Shown piece after piece: positions 1 to 7,673 of a stretch of 14,001 nt of DNA (positions within the stretch are counted from its first letter, which is position 1; each line of letters opens with the position of its first letter). Below the pieces are notes generated by a model. It saw only the letters and a program-made list of their open reading frames with translations. It had not been told where the DNA came from and made no database searches. Position numbers and translations under genes: made by a program. The stretch is taken from the NCBI GenBank assembly GCA_023248615.1, contig JAHFEI010000002.1, positions 1-14,001 on the forward strand, read 5' to 3'. Source of the stretch: Nitrospinales bacterium. GTDB lineage: Bacteria; Nitrospinota_A; UBA7883; JACRGQ01.

Positions 1-2136
1 GTCGCCGGCCATCCCCATCAGGCTTATCTCCGGACAGGCTATCTCCTCCCGTCCCACCGCCCTTGCCTGTTTCGGTTTAGAGGCGGCCTCCTTCTCTTTC
101 ATGCCGAGCACATCTTTGCGGGATAGCATCATACGCGCCCCGCCGCAAAGCACTTCCACCTTTCCGTCATCCGCGAAACGGACGAGCTGGGCCTTGCGAT
201 CCAGCGGGACAACCCAGACGTGCTCCCCTTCTTTCACCGACTCCAGCGGGACGGAATCAGGCCGGTGGATTTCCTCCACCAACGCGTTCTCCATTTCTTT
301 CAATTTCTGCGCGATATCGGCCTTTGCCTTTGCCTCCCCATCGTGCGCCTGCCGCACCATTTCCAGCACTTCCTCTCGCGCTTTTGCTATCTCGTCTTTC
401 AGCTTCCGGCGCTTGTCGCGCTCAAACTCGTTTTTCAGGCTCTCGGCTTCCGCCAGCTTCGCGGAAAGCTCCGCCTCCATCTGCCGCACCCGCGCTTCCC
501 TGGCGGAGTATTCGGCAAGCGCCTTGTCCATCTCATCCGCCTTTTTTTGCAAATCCAGCAACGCCGTTTGGTAGCGGTCTTGCGTATCGGAAAGTTTTGC
601 TCGCGCGTTTTTTAAAATTCCCTCGGGAATGCCCACAGAGGCCGCCACATCCAGCGGATGGCTGACGCCGGGATGCCCCTTGGTAAGCCGGAAAGTGGGG
701 CGATTATCCGCGCCGAAACCCATGGCGGCGTTCACCATGGCCGGATTTTCCTGCGCCGTTATTTTCAGCCCCGGAAGATGGGTAGACACGAAGGTGTGGC
801 ATTCCTTTTGGGCTAGGTAATCCAGCATAGCTTCCGCGAGGGCCGCCGCCTGCGATGGGTCGGTGCCGTTCAATATTTCATCGACAATAACCCATGTGCC
901 AGGTGCCGCGCCGCTTATCGCATCCTTCATCCCGCCCAACTGCGCGGTGAAGGTAGATTCCCCATCGGCGATGGACTGCTCGTCACCGGCAATGGCGAAA
1001 AGTTTTACGGCGAAGGGAAACTCTGTTCCAGGCGCCACGGGGGGGAATATGCCACATCCCGCCAGAAGGTTGCAAAGCCCGATGGACTTTAACATTACGG
1101 TTTTACCGCCAGCGTTTGGGCCGGAGATTATAAGTGTTTTTTCCCCTTCCTGCATCAACAGGTCGTTTGCCACCGGTTTCCCGCCAGAGAGTTCCATTAG
1201 AGGGTGGCGGATGCCCAGCATCCTTACCGGCCCGCCGGAGGAAAACCCGGGACGCACGCCATGCAACATGGCGGACAGCGCGGTGCGGGCGCAGACGAAA
1301 TCAATGCGCCCTATTATTCCGTAGTCCCGCAAAATATCGCTTTCGTGGCTTATTGCCGCATGCGCCGCCTGCCGCATGAGGCGGTGTACCTCCTCGTCCC
1401 GCTCGGCCACCGCTTCCTGGAGAATGTTATTTTCCTTCACCAGTTCCTGCGGTTCCATAAATACCGTTTTGTCCGACCCGGATATGCCGTGAATTATGCC
1501 GTTGAAACTGTTTTTGTATTCCGCCTTTATCGGAAGTACCAGCCGGTCATTGCGGACTGTTACATAGGAATCCTGGAGCCTGTCGGCCATATCTTCCCTT
1601 CCCAGCATCTCCTCCGCTTTCTGGTGTATACGTTGCCTCAATGAACTTATGCGCGATTCCAGCTCCATCAAGAGCGCGGAGGCGGTGGGCTTTATTACCC
1701 CGTCGCTGGAGAAAGTGGCGTTGTAAAGCGATATCAACCCATCCATCGCGGCAAAATCGAGGCACCGTTCCAGCAACTGCGGCGCTTCGCTGTCGCGGAT
1801 GAAATCGACCATACGCTCCACCTGCCACAGGAAAGTAAGGAACCGCTGTATCTCTTCGGCTTCCGGTAACACCCCCTTGCGGATGCGGTTCAACATCTGC
1901 TCTGGGTCTGCCACCTCGGAGGGAAAAAGCACAAGGCCGGATTGGACTAGCACGACCATCTCCGCAGTTTCGTCCAGAAGCCGCTCCGCCTCATCCTGCC
2001 GCGCCGCAGGGGAAAGGCTCATGCATATATCCCTGCCAAGCGCCGTCTTGCAAAGCGATGAGAGTTCGCGGCATATTTCATGGAATTCCAGTGCGCGCGA
2101 TGTACGTGCGAACGCCTTATCTGCGGTGGGAATCAT
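1..2136 (-). CDS. mutS2: MutS2 family ATPase, 3' end cut by window edge
   Basis: Partial gene; 712 residues are visible from an ATG at 2136 and it runs off the left edge in frame. MutS2 proteins are DNA- or ribosome-acting ATPases of the MutS superfamily, not mismatch-repair MutS proper. I read an N-terminal segment typical of the family (RALEFHEICRELSSLC near residue 14), the core motif YVTVRNDRLVLPIKAEYK, the helical lever region, the Walker A motif GPNAGGKT near residues 339-346, a Walker B-like VIVDEILNGTDP, the STHLPGLK switch region, a long charged coiled coil, then a KOW-like stretch (GEHVWVVPLDRKAQLVRF). Family members are about 780 residues, so the missing part matches the C-terminal Smr nuclease domain. 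The start overlaps the stop of a tiny upstream ORF (ATGA), and no strong Shine-Dalgarno is visible, so translational coupling is possible. It lies downstream of infB on the same strand. Confidence 0.93.
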   Translation of the reverse strand, partial: MIPTADKAFARTSRALEFHEICRELSSLCKTALGRDICMSLSPAARQDEAERLLDETAEMVVLVQSGLVLFPSEVADPEQMLNRIRKGVLPEAEEIQRFLTFLWQVERMVDFIRDSEAPQLLERCLDFAAMDGLISLYNATFSSDGVIKPTASALLMELESRISSLRQRIHQKAEEMLGREDMADRLQDSYVTVRNDRLVLPIKAEYKNSFNGIIHGISGSDKTVFMEPQELVKENNILQEAVAERDEEVHRLMRQAAHAAISHESDILRDYGIIGRIDFVCARTALSAMLHGVRPGFSSGGPVRMLGIRHPLMELSGGKPVANDLLMQEGEKTLIISGPNAGGKTVMLKSIGLCNLLAGCGIFPPVAPGTEFPFAVKLFAIAGDEQSIADGESTFTAQLGGMKDAISGAAPGTWVIVDEILNGTDPSQAAALAEAMLDYLAQKECHTFVSTHLPGLKITAQENPAMVNAAMGFGADNRPTFRLTKGHPGVSHPLDVAASVGIPEGILKNARAKLSDTQDRYQTALLDLQKKADEMDKALAEYSAREARVRQMEAELSAKLAEAESLKNEFERDKRRKLKDEIAKAREEVLEMVRQAHDGEAKAKADIAQKLKEMENALVEEIHRPDSVPLESVKEGEHVWVVPLDRKAQLVRFADDGKVEVLCGGARMMLSRKDVLGMKEKEAASKPKQARAVGREEIACPEISLMGMAGD

Positions 2137-2240
2137 AGGGATAAGCCAGGTATGGAGCGAAAAGCTGCCGCCAACGCATCCAGGCGGATATCTAGCGCTG
2201 TGGCAAGTAACGGGATGAAGCGGTTGGAAGCCTTTGCCAC
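2133..2240 (-). CDS. Tiny ORF overlapping the mutS2 start (doubtful)
   Basis: A 35-codon ORF that would begin with GTG at 2240 and ends with a TGA sharing bases with the mutS2 ATG (ATGA). The predicted peptide starts VAKASNRFIPLLATALDIRL and has a mildly hydrophobic centre. The only evidence for translation is the coupled stop/start; there is no clear Shine-Dalgarno ahead of the GTG and I do not recognise a family. It may simply be the leader through which ribosomes reach mutS2, or chance. Confidence 0.22.
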   Translation of the reverse strand: MAKASNRFIPLLATALDIRLDALAAAFRSIPGLSL

Positions 2241-2256
2241 TATATTGCCCGAGGCA

Positions 2257-2394
2257 CTATTCGCCTCTTTCCCGTTTTTCTTTTTCCAGGCGCTCGCGGT
2301 TTGCGCCGAATGTGAAGTAGTTGACCCACGATGTAATCTTGGCGGCAAGCGCTATGCCCGCCACTAATGCGGCGACCATAAGAAAGGATTTCAT
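2257..2394 (-). CDS. Small single-pass membrane protein, 45 aa, unknown function
   Basis: The ORF opens with ATG only 3 bases after the infB stop codon and encodes 45 residues. The first 18 residues (MKSFLMVAALVAGIALAA) form one hydrophobic helix that could be a membrane anchor or an uncleaved signal; the rest is polar and ends in a highly charged tail (RERLEKEKRERGE). Such an anchor plus charged tail is common in bacterial small membrane proteins. No separate Shine-Dalgarno is obvious, but the tight spacing to infB favours coupled translation. I do not recognise a named family. In many bacteria the gene after infB is rbfA or a DUF503 gene, and this product resembles neither. Confidence 0.55.
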   Translation of the reverse strand: MKSFLMVAALVAGIALAAKITSWVNYFTFGANRERLEKEKRERGE

Positions 2395-2397
2395 GCG

Positions 2398-4746
2398 CTA
2401 AGCGGTGACCTGCTGGGCCACCTCTTCCTTGATGAACAGCTCTATCACGTCGCCGACTTTGATGTCGTTATAGTTTTCTATGCCGATACCGCACTCGTAG
2501 CCTGCCAGCACTTCGCGCACATCGTCCTTAAAACGCCGCAACGAGGAAACGGTGCTGGTAAATACCACCACGTTGTCCCGCAACAGGCGGCAGGGCATGC
2601 TTCTTTTCACCTGCCCGTCTGTGACCATGCATCCGGCAATAGTGCCGAGCTTTGATATCTTGAAGGCAGAGCGCACATCGGCGCGACCTACAACCTTTTC
2701 CACTATACGCGGCTTTAGCATCCCCTTCACGGCGGCGGTTATGCTGTCCGCCACTTCATAAATGATGTTGTACATCCGCATGTCTATCTTTTCCCTTTGC
2801 CCAAGCTGTTTGGCCTTTTCCGTGGGGCGGACGTTAAAACCTATCACTATGGCATCGGAGGCGTCTGCAAGCATCACGTCGGTTTCCGTAATCGCGCCGA
2901 CGCCGCTATGTATGACCTGGAGCTTTACATGGACGAATGAAAGTTTTGAAAGAAGCTCCTGCACAGCCTCCACAGAGCCTTGGGTGTCGCCCTTCAACAC
3001 AAGCTTCAGCTCCAGCATTTCGCCTTCGTGCAGGTTTTCCACCACGTTTTCCAGACGGATATGTTGCTTGGTTACGCTTTTTTTCTCCCTTGCCGAGTCT
3101 ATCCTTGACTGGGATATCTGACGCGCCTTGCGCTCGCTTTCGACAACAGTCAATATTTCACCGGGTGTACATGCGTCTGTGGCTCCCAGGAGTTCTACCG
3201 GCATGGAAGGCCCGGCCTCTTTTACCTGCGCCCCCTTGTCATTCACAAGGGCACGGACTTTACCGCTGACAGAGCCGACAACGAACGGATCGCCTATCCT
3301 CAGCATCCCGCGGTTCACGATAAGCGACACCACGGGCCCCCGGTTTTTTTCCAGCCTAGATTCAATGACCGTAGCCGCTGCCGACTGTTGCGGCTCCGCA
3401 CGGAGGTCTAAAACGTCTGATTGGAGCTGTATCATCTCCAAGAGGTGATCCAATCCCACGCCTGTTTTTGCCGACACGTTGCAATATACCGTCTGTCCGC
3501 CCCATTCTTCGGCCACGAGGCCGTACTTGGTCAGTTCCTGTTTTATCTTGTCCGGCATCGCACCCGGTTTGTCTATCTTGTTTATAGCCACCAGTATCGG
3601 CACGTTTGCGGCCTTTGAGTGGTTAATGGCTTCCACCGTCTGCGGCATTACGCCATCGTCCGCCGCCACAACCAGCACAACCAGGTCTGTTACCTTCGCT
3701 CCGCGTGCGCGGAGCGCGGTAAAGGCTTCGTGGCCTGGAGTATCTATGAAGGTGACGCTACCGGTTGAGGTGATGATGCTGTATGCGCCGATATGCTGGG
3801 TTATGCCGCCCGCTTCCTTGCCAGCCACGTCGGTTTTCCGTATAGCATCCAGAAGCGAGGTCTTGCCATGGTCAACGTGCCCCATGATAGTGACAACCGG
3901 AGGCCGTATAGGCAGGTGAGATGTATCCACGGCATCAGCCTTGCTCGCCACAGCCTCGATGAGCTCTTTAACTTTTACGGTAAAGCCCATCTCCTTGGCA
4001 AGGTCGGTGGCAAGGTCTATGCCGATAATCTGGTTCAGCGTTACGGCGGTGCCTTTCAGGAAAAGCCTTTTAATGACTTCCGAAACGGGCACCCTGAGTT
4101 TTTCCGCAAATTCCTTTACGACCATCGCCTCTTCAATAATGACAGTCCTGGCTTCTTGGTCTCTCTTTGCCCGCTCCTCATCCTCAATCATTTTTTCGAG
4201 CTGGCGCGTCTCTTCCATCTCCGCTTTTCTTTTGATAAGGAGTTCTTTCGCATTTTTCTTGGCGTCTTCGGCCCTTTGCCGCATGTCGTTATCGGCCTTT
4301 TTCTGGGCCTCTTCCGCTATTTTTTTATTATGGATAGCCAATTTTTCTGCGGCTTTGCGTTCTTCCTCGGCCTTCTTGGCCGCTTCTGCCCTACGCTTGG
4401 TCTCCGCCTCTGCCCTCAGCTTGGCTTCCGCCTCCGCCTCTTCCTCTCGCAAGATGGCCTGTGCGGACTTTCCAGGCTTTACCGCCGGTGTAGCCTTTAC
4501 GGATGCGGCCTTTTCAGTGACGGCCTTTTTGGAAGTCGATCTTTTTTTGGCCGCTTGTGAAGCCTTTTCTTTTTCGGCAGCAAGGGCCTTTGCCGAAAGT
4601 GCGGAAACAACCTTCTTCACCAACGCTATGGAGGATGCGTCTATGGAAGACGATGCGGTTTTTTCAGTTATCTTAATTTTCTTGAGTTCGGCGACAATGA
4701 ATGCGCTTGAAACGCCCAGTTCCGCCGCCAGTTCGCTAATTCTCAT
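2398..4746 (-). CDS. infB: Translation initiation factor IF-2
   Basis: IF-2 is the GTPase that places initiator fMet-tRNA on the 30S subunit and promotes subunit joining. The 782-residue product has the N-terminal IF2_N helical module (MRISELAAELGVSSAFIVAE), a low-complexity Lys/Glu/Ala-rich linker (about residues 55-200), a second IF2_N-like module (about 205-260), and a G domain with G1 GHVDHGKT at 289-296, G3 DTPGHE at 335-340 and G4 NKID at 389-392. Domains II, III and IV follow, including the C-terminal part that binds fMet (ending near GYECGIGIENYNDIKVGDVI). Length and order are normal. The start is supported by GGAG six bases before the ATG. An initiator tRNA gene lies just upstream on the same strand; nusA and rimP, its neighbours in many bacteria, are absent here. 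Confidence 0.98.
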   Translation of the reverse strand: MRISELAAELGVSSAFIVAELKKIKITEKTASSSIDASSIALVKKVVSALSAKALAAEKEKASQAAKKRSTSKKAVTEKAASVKATPAVKPGKSAQAILREEEAEAEAKLRAEAETKRRAEAAKKAEEERKAAEKLAIHNKKIAEEAQKKADNDMRQRAEDAKKNAKELLIKRKAEMEETRQLEKMIEDEERAKRDQEARTVIIEEAMVVKEFAEKLRVPVSEVIKRLFLKGTAVTLNQIIGIDLATDLAKEMGFTVKVKELIEAVASKADAVDTSHLPIRPPVVTIMGHVDHGKTSLLDAIRKTDVAGKEAGGITQHIGAYSIITSTGSVTFIDTPGHEAFTALRARGAKVTDLVVLVVAADDGVMPQTVEAINHSKAANVPILVAINKIDKPGAMPDKIKQELTKYGLVAEEWGGQTVYCNVSAKTGVGLDHLLEMIQLQSDVLDLRAEPQQSAAATVIESRLEKNRGPVVSLIVNRGMLRIGDPFVVGSVSGKVRALVNDKGAQVKEAGPSMPVELLGATDACTPGEILTVVESERKARQISQSRIDSAREKKSVTKQHIRLENVVENLHEGEMLELKLVLKGDTQGSVEAVQELLSKLSFVHVKLQVIHSGVGAITETDVMLADASDAIVIGFNVRPTEKAKQLGQREKIDMRMYNIIYEVADSITAAVKGMLKPRIVEKVVGRADVRSAFKISKLGTIAGCMVTDGQVKRSMPCRLLRDNVVVFTSTVSSLRRFKDDVREVLAGYECGIGIENYNDIKVGDVIELFIKEEVAQQVTA

Positions 4747-4769
4747 TAAAAACTCCTCATAAGTGGCTA

Positions 4770-4775
4770 ACTATA
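4770..4775 (-). promoter_or_regulatory. Candidate -10 box for infB
   Basis: On the minus strand TATAGT lies about 24 bases before the infB ATG, inside GTGTTATAGTTAG. The hexamer 17 bases further upstream (CGCACA) matches the -35 consensus poorly, so this would be a weak or activator-dependent promoter. The leader would be very short. Upstream on the same strand an imperfect inverted repeat (CGCTTTT...AAAAGCG, about 4812-4843) could form a hairpin of unknown role. Confidence 0.35.
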
Positions 4776-4938
4776 ACACAATTGTCCCATCGTGTGCGCA
4801 TTATGCGGACGCTTTTTTTGCCCCCGTGATGGCAAAAGCGGATTTTTTAAAAACCTCTTTGGCGGCAAGCCTCTTCAGGCTCCAACGGCGACGAAAATCG
4901 GCGATGGCGCGGTTTCGAGGGGCAAGCGGTAAAAAAAT

Positions 4939-5015
<77 letters not shown>

Positions 5016-5025
5016 CCGAAAGAAT

Positions 5026-5054
5026 ACTATCTGCCATTGCAGGTGAAATGTCAA
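5026..5054 (-). promoter_or_regulatory. Sigma-70-type promoter of the initiator tRNA
   Basis: On the minus strand a perfect -35 box TTGACA (5049-5054) is followed after 17 bases by GATAGT (5026-5031), a 4-of-6 match to the -10 consensus. Transcription would begin only a few bases before the mature tRNA 5' end at 5015. Confidence 0.7.
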
Positions 5055-5126
5055 CCACCCATAATCGGAAAATTATCGCGCCCCCAACATGCGCGAATAG
5101 ACATCCTTGAATTTACGATAATTGGC

Positions 5127-5142
5127 GGGGAGATATCTCCCC
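5127..5142. repeat. Perfect 16-bp palindrome downstream of dapA
   Basis: GGGGAGATATCTCCCC is an exact palindrome lying about 10 bases after the dapA stop. As RNA it could form a short GC-rich hairpin that protects or ends the dapA transcript, but no T run follows on the minus strand, so a standard intrinsic terminator is not supported. A protein-binding site is the alternative. Confidence 0.4.
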
Positions 5143-5151
5143 AACAGCAAC

Positions 5152-6024
5152 TCAAATAATTTTGTAAATACGCAGGACATCCTGCAACTTTTGACGGTTG
5201 GCGGGCGACATGGCGGTAAGCGGCAAACGGACTTCTTCTTTTATCCTGCCCATCATAGCCAATGCGGTTTTGGCCGGGATGGGATTGGTTTCAAAAAACA
5301 TCGCCTTGCTGAGGGTGCGCAGTTCAAAATGCAAGTCCAGCGCCTCCTGCGTCTTCCCGCTAAAGAAACAGTCGTGCATGCGAGCCATCTTTTCCGGTAC
5401 CACGTTTGCCGTAACGGAAATCGACCCGGCTGCGCCAACGGCCAGTAGTGGGTAATTGATAAAGTCGTCGCCGGAGAAAAGCAGGAAATCTTTCGGGCAA
5501 AGCGCAAGGACATCGACGGCCTGCTCTACGGAGCCGGAAGCCTCTTTGATGCCGATGATATTCGGATGCGAGGAGAGGAGCGCAACAGTTTCCGGCATCA
5601 TGTTGCTGGAGGTGCGGCCCGGCACGTTATAAAGTATCTGCGGAACCTGCACCGCATCCGCAATGGCGGTGTGGTGGCGGAAGAGGCCTTCCTGCGTCGG
5701 CTTGTTGTAGTAGGGAGATACCAAAAGCAAGGCGTCCACCCCGGCATCCTTTGCCTGTTTGGAGAGGTCTATCGCCTCGGCGGTGGAATTGCTTCCGGTG
5801 CCGCCGATAACCTTCATCCTCCCCTTGGCGGCCTGCACGGCCCAACGGATTACCTCGATATGCTCGCTGTAATCCAGCGTTGCCGCCTCGCCGGTGGAAC
5901 CGCACGGAACAATGCCGTCCGTACCGCTTGCTACGTGCCATTCTATGAGGTCGAAATAACGCGCCTTGTCCGGCTTGCCATTTTCAAACGGCGTCACAAT
6001 AGCCGCTATGGAACCTTTAATCAT
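5152..6024 (-). CDS. dapA: 4-hydroxy-tetrahydrodipicolinate synthase
   Basis: DapA condenses pyruvate with aspartate semialdehyde, the first committed step of lysine and meso-diaminopimelate synthesis in the cytoplasm. The 290-residue product has the expected length and the full active site of the TIM-barrel aldolase family: GSTGE with Thr44, SPYYNKP with Tyr106, YNVPGR with Tyr132 and Arg137, and the Schiff-base lysine Lys160 in GIKEASG. The start is firm: AAGGAG lies five bases before the ATG, and the N-terminus MIKGSIAAIVTPF is typical. A good promoter stands just upstream, so the gene can be transcribed apart from the NnrS-like gene that precedes it on the same strand. No other lysine-pathway gene is in view. 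Confidence 0.98.
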   Translation of the reverse strand: MIKGSIAAIVTPFENGKPDKARYFDLIEWHVASGTDGIVPCGSTGEAATLDYSEHIEVIRWAVQAAKGRMKVIGGTGSNSTAEAIDLSKQAKDAGVDALLLVSPYYNKPTQEGLFRHHTAIADAVQVPQILYNVPGRTSSNMMPETVALLSSHPNIIGIKEASGSVEQAVDVLALCPKDFLLFSGDDFINYPLLAVGAAGSISVTANVVPEKMARMHDCFFSGKTQEALDLHFELRTLSKAMFFETNPIPAKTALAMMGRIKEEVRLPLTAMSPANRQKLQDVLRIYKII

Positions 6025-6053
6025 CTTTCTCCTTAAACCTTAAACAGGCACAT

Positions 6054-6083
6054 AGTATAAATGATTTCCCGCAGAAAAGTCAT
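6054..6083 (-). promoter_or_regulatory. Candidate sigma-70 promoter of dapA
   Basis: On the minus strand ATGACT (6078-6083, 4 of 6 to the -35 consensus), an 18-base spacer and TATACT (6054-6059, 5 of 6 to the -10 consensus) lie about 30 bases ahead of the dapA start codon. Confidence 0.55.
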
Positions 6084-6105
6084 CTCGCCCCATGCTGACC
6101 GGCCG

Positions 6106-7185
6106 TCAGGCATCCTTGCCGCCAAGCCCTTTGCGCACGGAGATGCCGGTGTTTACCAAAAATGCGGCAAGCGCCAACGCGTTCAGGAGGCCACCCCACA
6201 TGCGAATACCATCCAAGGGTATTATATCGGCGGCAACCCTTAGGGCCACGGAAATGTGCAATAGGGCAAGATGCAGGTAGAAAGCCGGGCGGTATGGCAC
6301 CGTAACACGTAGCACAGCCGGGAAAATAATGGGGGCATGCCCGAAAATCATGCTGAAGGCGAAACCCAAAAATGTCATATGGAGGATCGCGTCGTATCCG
6401 TTTCCGGGCATCCAGCCGGTTTGCAGAAAAAGCATTATCCCGCCGAACCCCAGCCAGAAATAGCCAAGCAAAAGGGATACCGCCACAAACTTGGTGAGTC
6501 CTTGTTGCAACACCGTCCTTCTGGCAATATCGTACCGGGCTAGCCATAGCGCTATTGCAACCATTCCTATGCCCATAACTTTAATCCCCTTATCCGGCAC
6601 GAATGACGACCAAACCAGCCCAGCCAGCAGAATGCCCAAAGAGGCGGCAAATATCTGGCGCGCCAAGCGCGGAGGCTCCGCAAACCGGCTCAGTTCCAGC
6701 CGCTCGCCTACAATGGTCAATATCAAAAACCCGCACCACCACAACACAAATCCGTAGACAGGATATCCTTTCAGCCATGCCACGTTTCCTATGAGCCATG
6801 CTATTGCGCCCAACGTCATTGTGAGGTTGAACATCTCGAACTGCCTGCGGAGTATCACGGCATATACGGCGGATATTATGGCGGAGGACAGCAACACCAT
6901 CATCACGCCAGCGGTATTGGCGCCGGACAAAAGGGCGAGAACACCCAACGCCGCAAAAAGAGGTGCGGCATATCCCCACGGCCTGCCTAGGGCAACGGCC
7001 CTTTCAATCCCTATTACGGCACCTAAAAACCCGGAAACCATCAACGGGCCATGCAAACTTGGCAAATCCTGAGATGGTGAGGGTAGGTTCCAGCCAAAGC
7101 GCAAAAGGCCAGCCAACATCCCGGCAAACAGGGCTAGCATCCCTACTGCCATCAAAGGGAACCGGATACGGTACCAAAAATCCAT
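6106..7185 (-). CDS. NnrS-like polytopic membrane protein
   Basis: A 359-residue, very hydrophobic protein with roughly 10-12 predicted membrane helices and almost no large loops. Conserved-looking features include LHGPLMVSGFLG (His45) beside IGIERA, GERLELSRF near 160, and ILHMTFLGFAFSMIFGHAPIIF (His269, His283), followed by His305 and His310. Histidines on membrane helices and the HxxxxGF pattern recall the NnrS family of heme- and copper-containing membrane proteins linked to nitric-oxide metabolism; similarity looks distant, so the name is tentative. I chose the ATG at 7185 (MDFWYRIRFP) because longer starts would overlap the upstream gene; the spacing after that gene's stop is 5 bases. 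It appears co-transcribed with the DUF59 gene. The last codons lie in a CTGAC/GTCAG inverted repeat. A heme-copper-oxidase-like or purely uncharacterised integral membrane protein is the alternative. Confidence 0.6.
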   Translation of the reverse strand: MDFWYRIRFPLMAVGMLALFAGMLAGLLRFGWNLPSPSQDLPSLHGPLMVSGFLGAVIGIERAVALGRPWGYAAPLFAALGVLALLSGANTAGVMMVLLSSAIISAVYAVILRRQFEMFNLTMTLGAIAWLIGNVAWLKGYPVYGFVLWWCGFLILTIVGERLELSRFAEPPRLARQIFAASLGILLAGLVWSSFVPDKGIKVMGIGMVAIALWLARYDIARRTVLQQGLTKFVAVSLLLGYFWLGFGGIMLFLQTGWMPGNGYDAILHMTFLGFAFSMIFGHAPIIFPAVLRVTVPYRPAFYLHLALLHISVALRVAADIIPLDGIRMWGGLLNALALAAFLVNTGISVRKGLGGKDA

Positions 7186-7190
7186 TTTAC

Positions 7191-7490
7191 TTATTTGCCC
7201 ATTTGTTTTTTTGCCGCTTCCGACATCATGCCCGGAATCCAGGGCGGCTCCCACGTTATCTCCGCCTTAACCGACTTTAGCTGCGGGTATTTTGTACGCA
7301 AAAGGCTTTCAACCTGCCGGGTAATATGTTCCCCCAGCGGGCATGATTGGGAGGTCATCGTCATTGTGACCATAAGTGCCCCGTCCGTCTCATCCAGCCG
7401 ATATACAAGACCGAGATCGACTATATTTATTCCCACTTCGGCATCAATTACATGGCGAAGCGTATCCAGGATTTCATCTTGCGGTACCAT
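7191..7490 (-). CDS. MIP18/DUF59 family metal-sulfur cluster assembly factor
   Basis: A 99-residue cytosolic protein of the MIP18/PaaD/SufT-like family, whose members help deliver or mature iron-sulfur clusters. Visible hallmarks are the start helix DEILDTLRHVIDAEVGINIVD, the strand DLGLVY, the conserved reactive cysteine Cys50 in MTSQSCPLG, and the C-terminal EITWEPPW. The ORF is open further upstream (to 7748), but the ATG at 7490 is preceded by a strong Shine-Dalgarno (GGGAGGAG, 7494-7501) and gives the family's normal length; an ATG at 7538 has no comparable site. It is followed after 5 bases by the NnrS-like gene. DUF59 proteins recur near NnrS and other NO-related genes in many genomes, from general knowledge, so a role in maturing a metal centre used by the neighbour is plausible but unproven. 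Confidence 0.85.
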   Translation of the reverse strand: MVPQDEILDTLRHVIDAEVGINIVDLGLVYRLDETDGALMVTMTMTSQSCPLGEHITRQVESLLRTKYPQLKSVKAEITWEPPWIPGMMSEAAKKQMGK

Positions 7491-7673
7491 TATCTCCTCC
7501 CCGTTTGCCGCTAAAGCTGGCGGTTCGTGCGGCTCCATCCTGCCGGAGGTTTTGCCATGCCCCGTGTGCGACCACCGCACGTTTAAGTATTGCACCCAAA
7601 CGCGGCTTGATAAAAGAACTTTTTTTGTGCCGCCATATTTGATTATTGGACGCGGGAGATGTATAAAAGCCTC

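Noticed and set aside
101..1644. Several plus-strand open frames opposite mutS2
   Set aside because: The minus-strand frame is continuous for 712 codons with MutS2 motifs; these are shadows.
3793..4762. Long plus-strand open frames opposite infB (255 and 273 codons)
   Set aside because: They are antisense shadows of the Lys/Glu/Ala-rich linker and G domain of IF-2; their low-complexity Ser/Phe/Leu composition is what the reverse complement of such codons gives.
4812..4843. Inverted repeat between tRNA and infB as an intrinsic terminator
   Set aside because: The stem is A/T-rich and imperfect, and no T run follows it on the minus strand; mentioned only as a possible leader hairpin.
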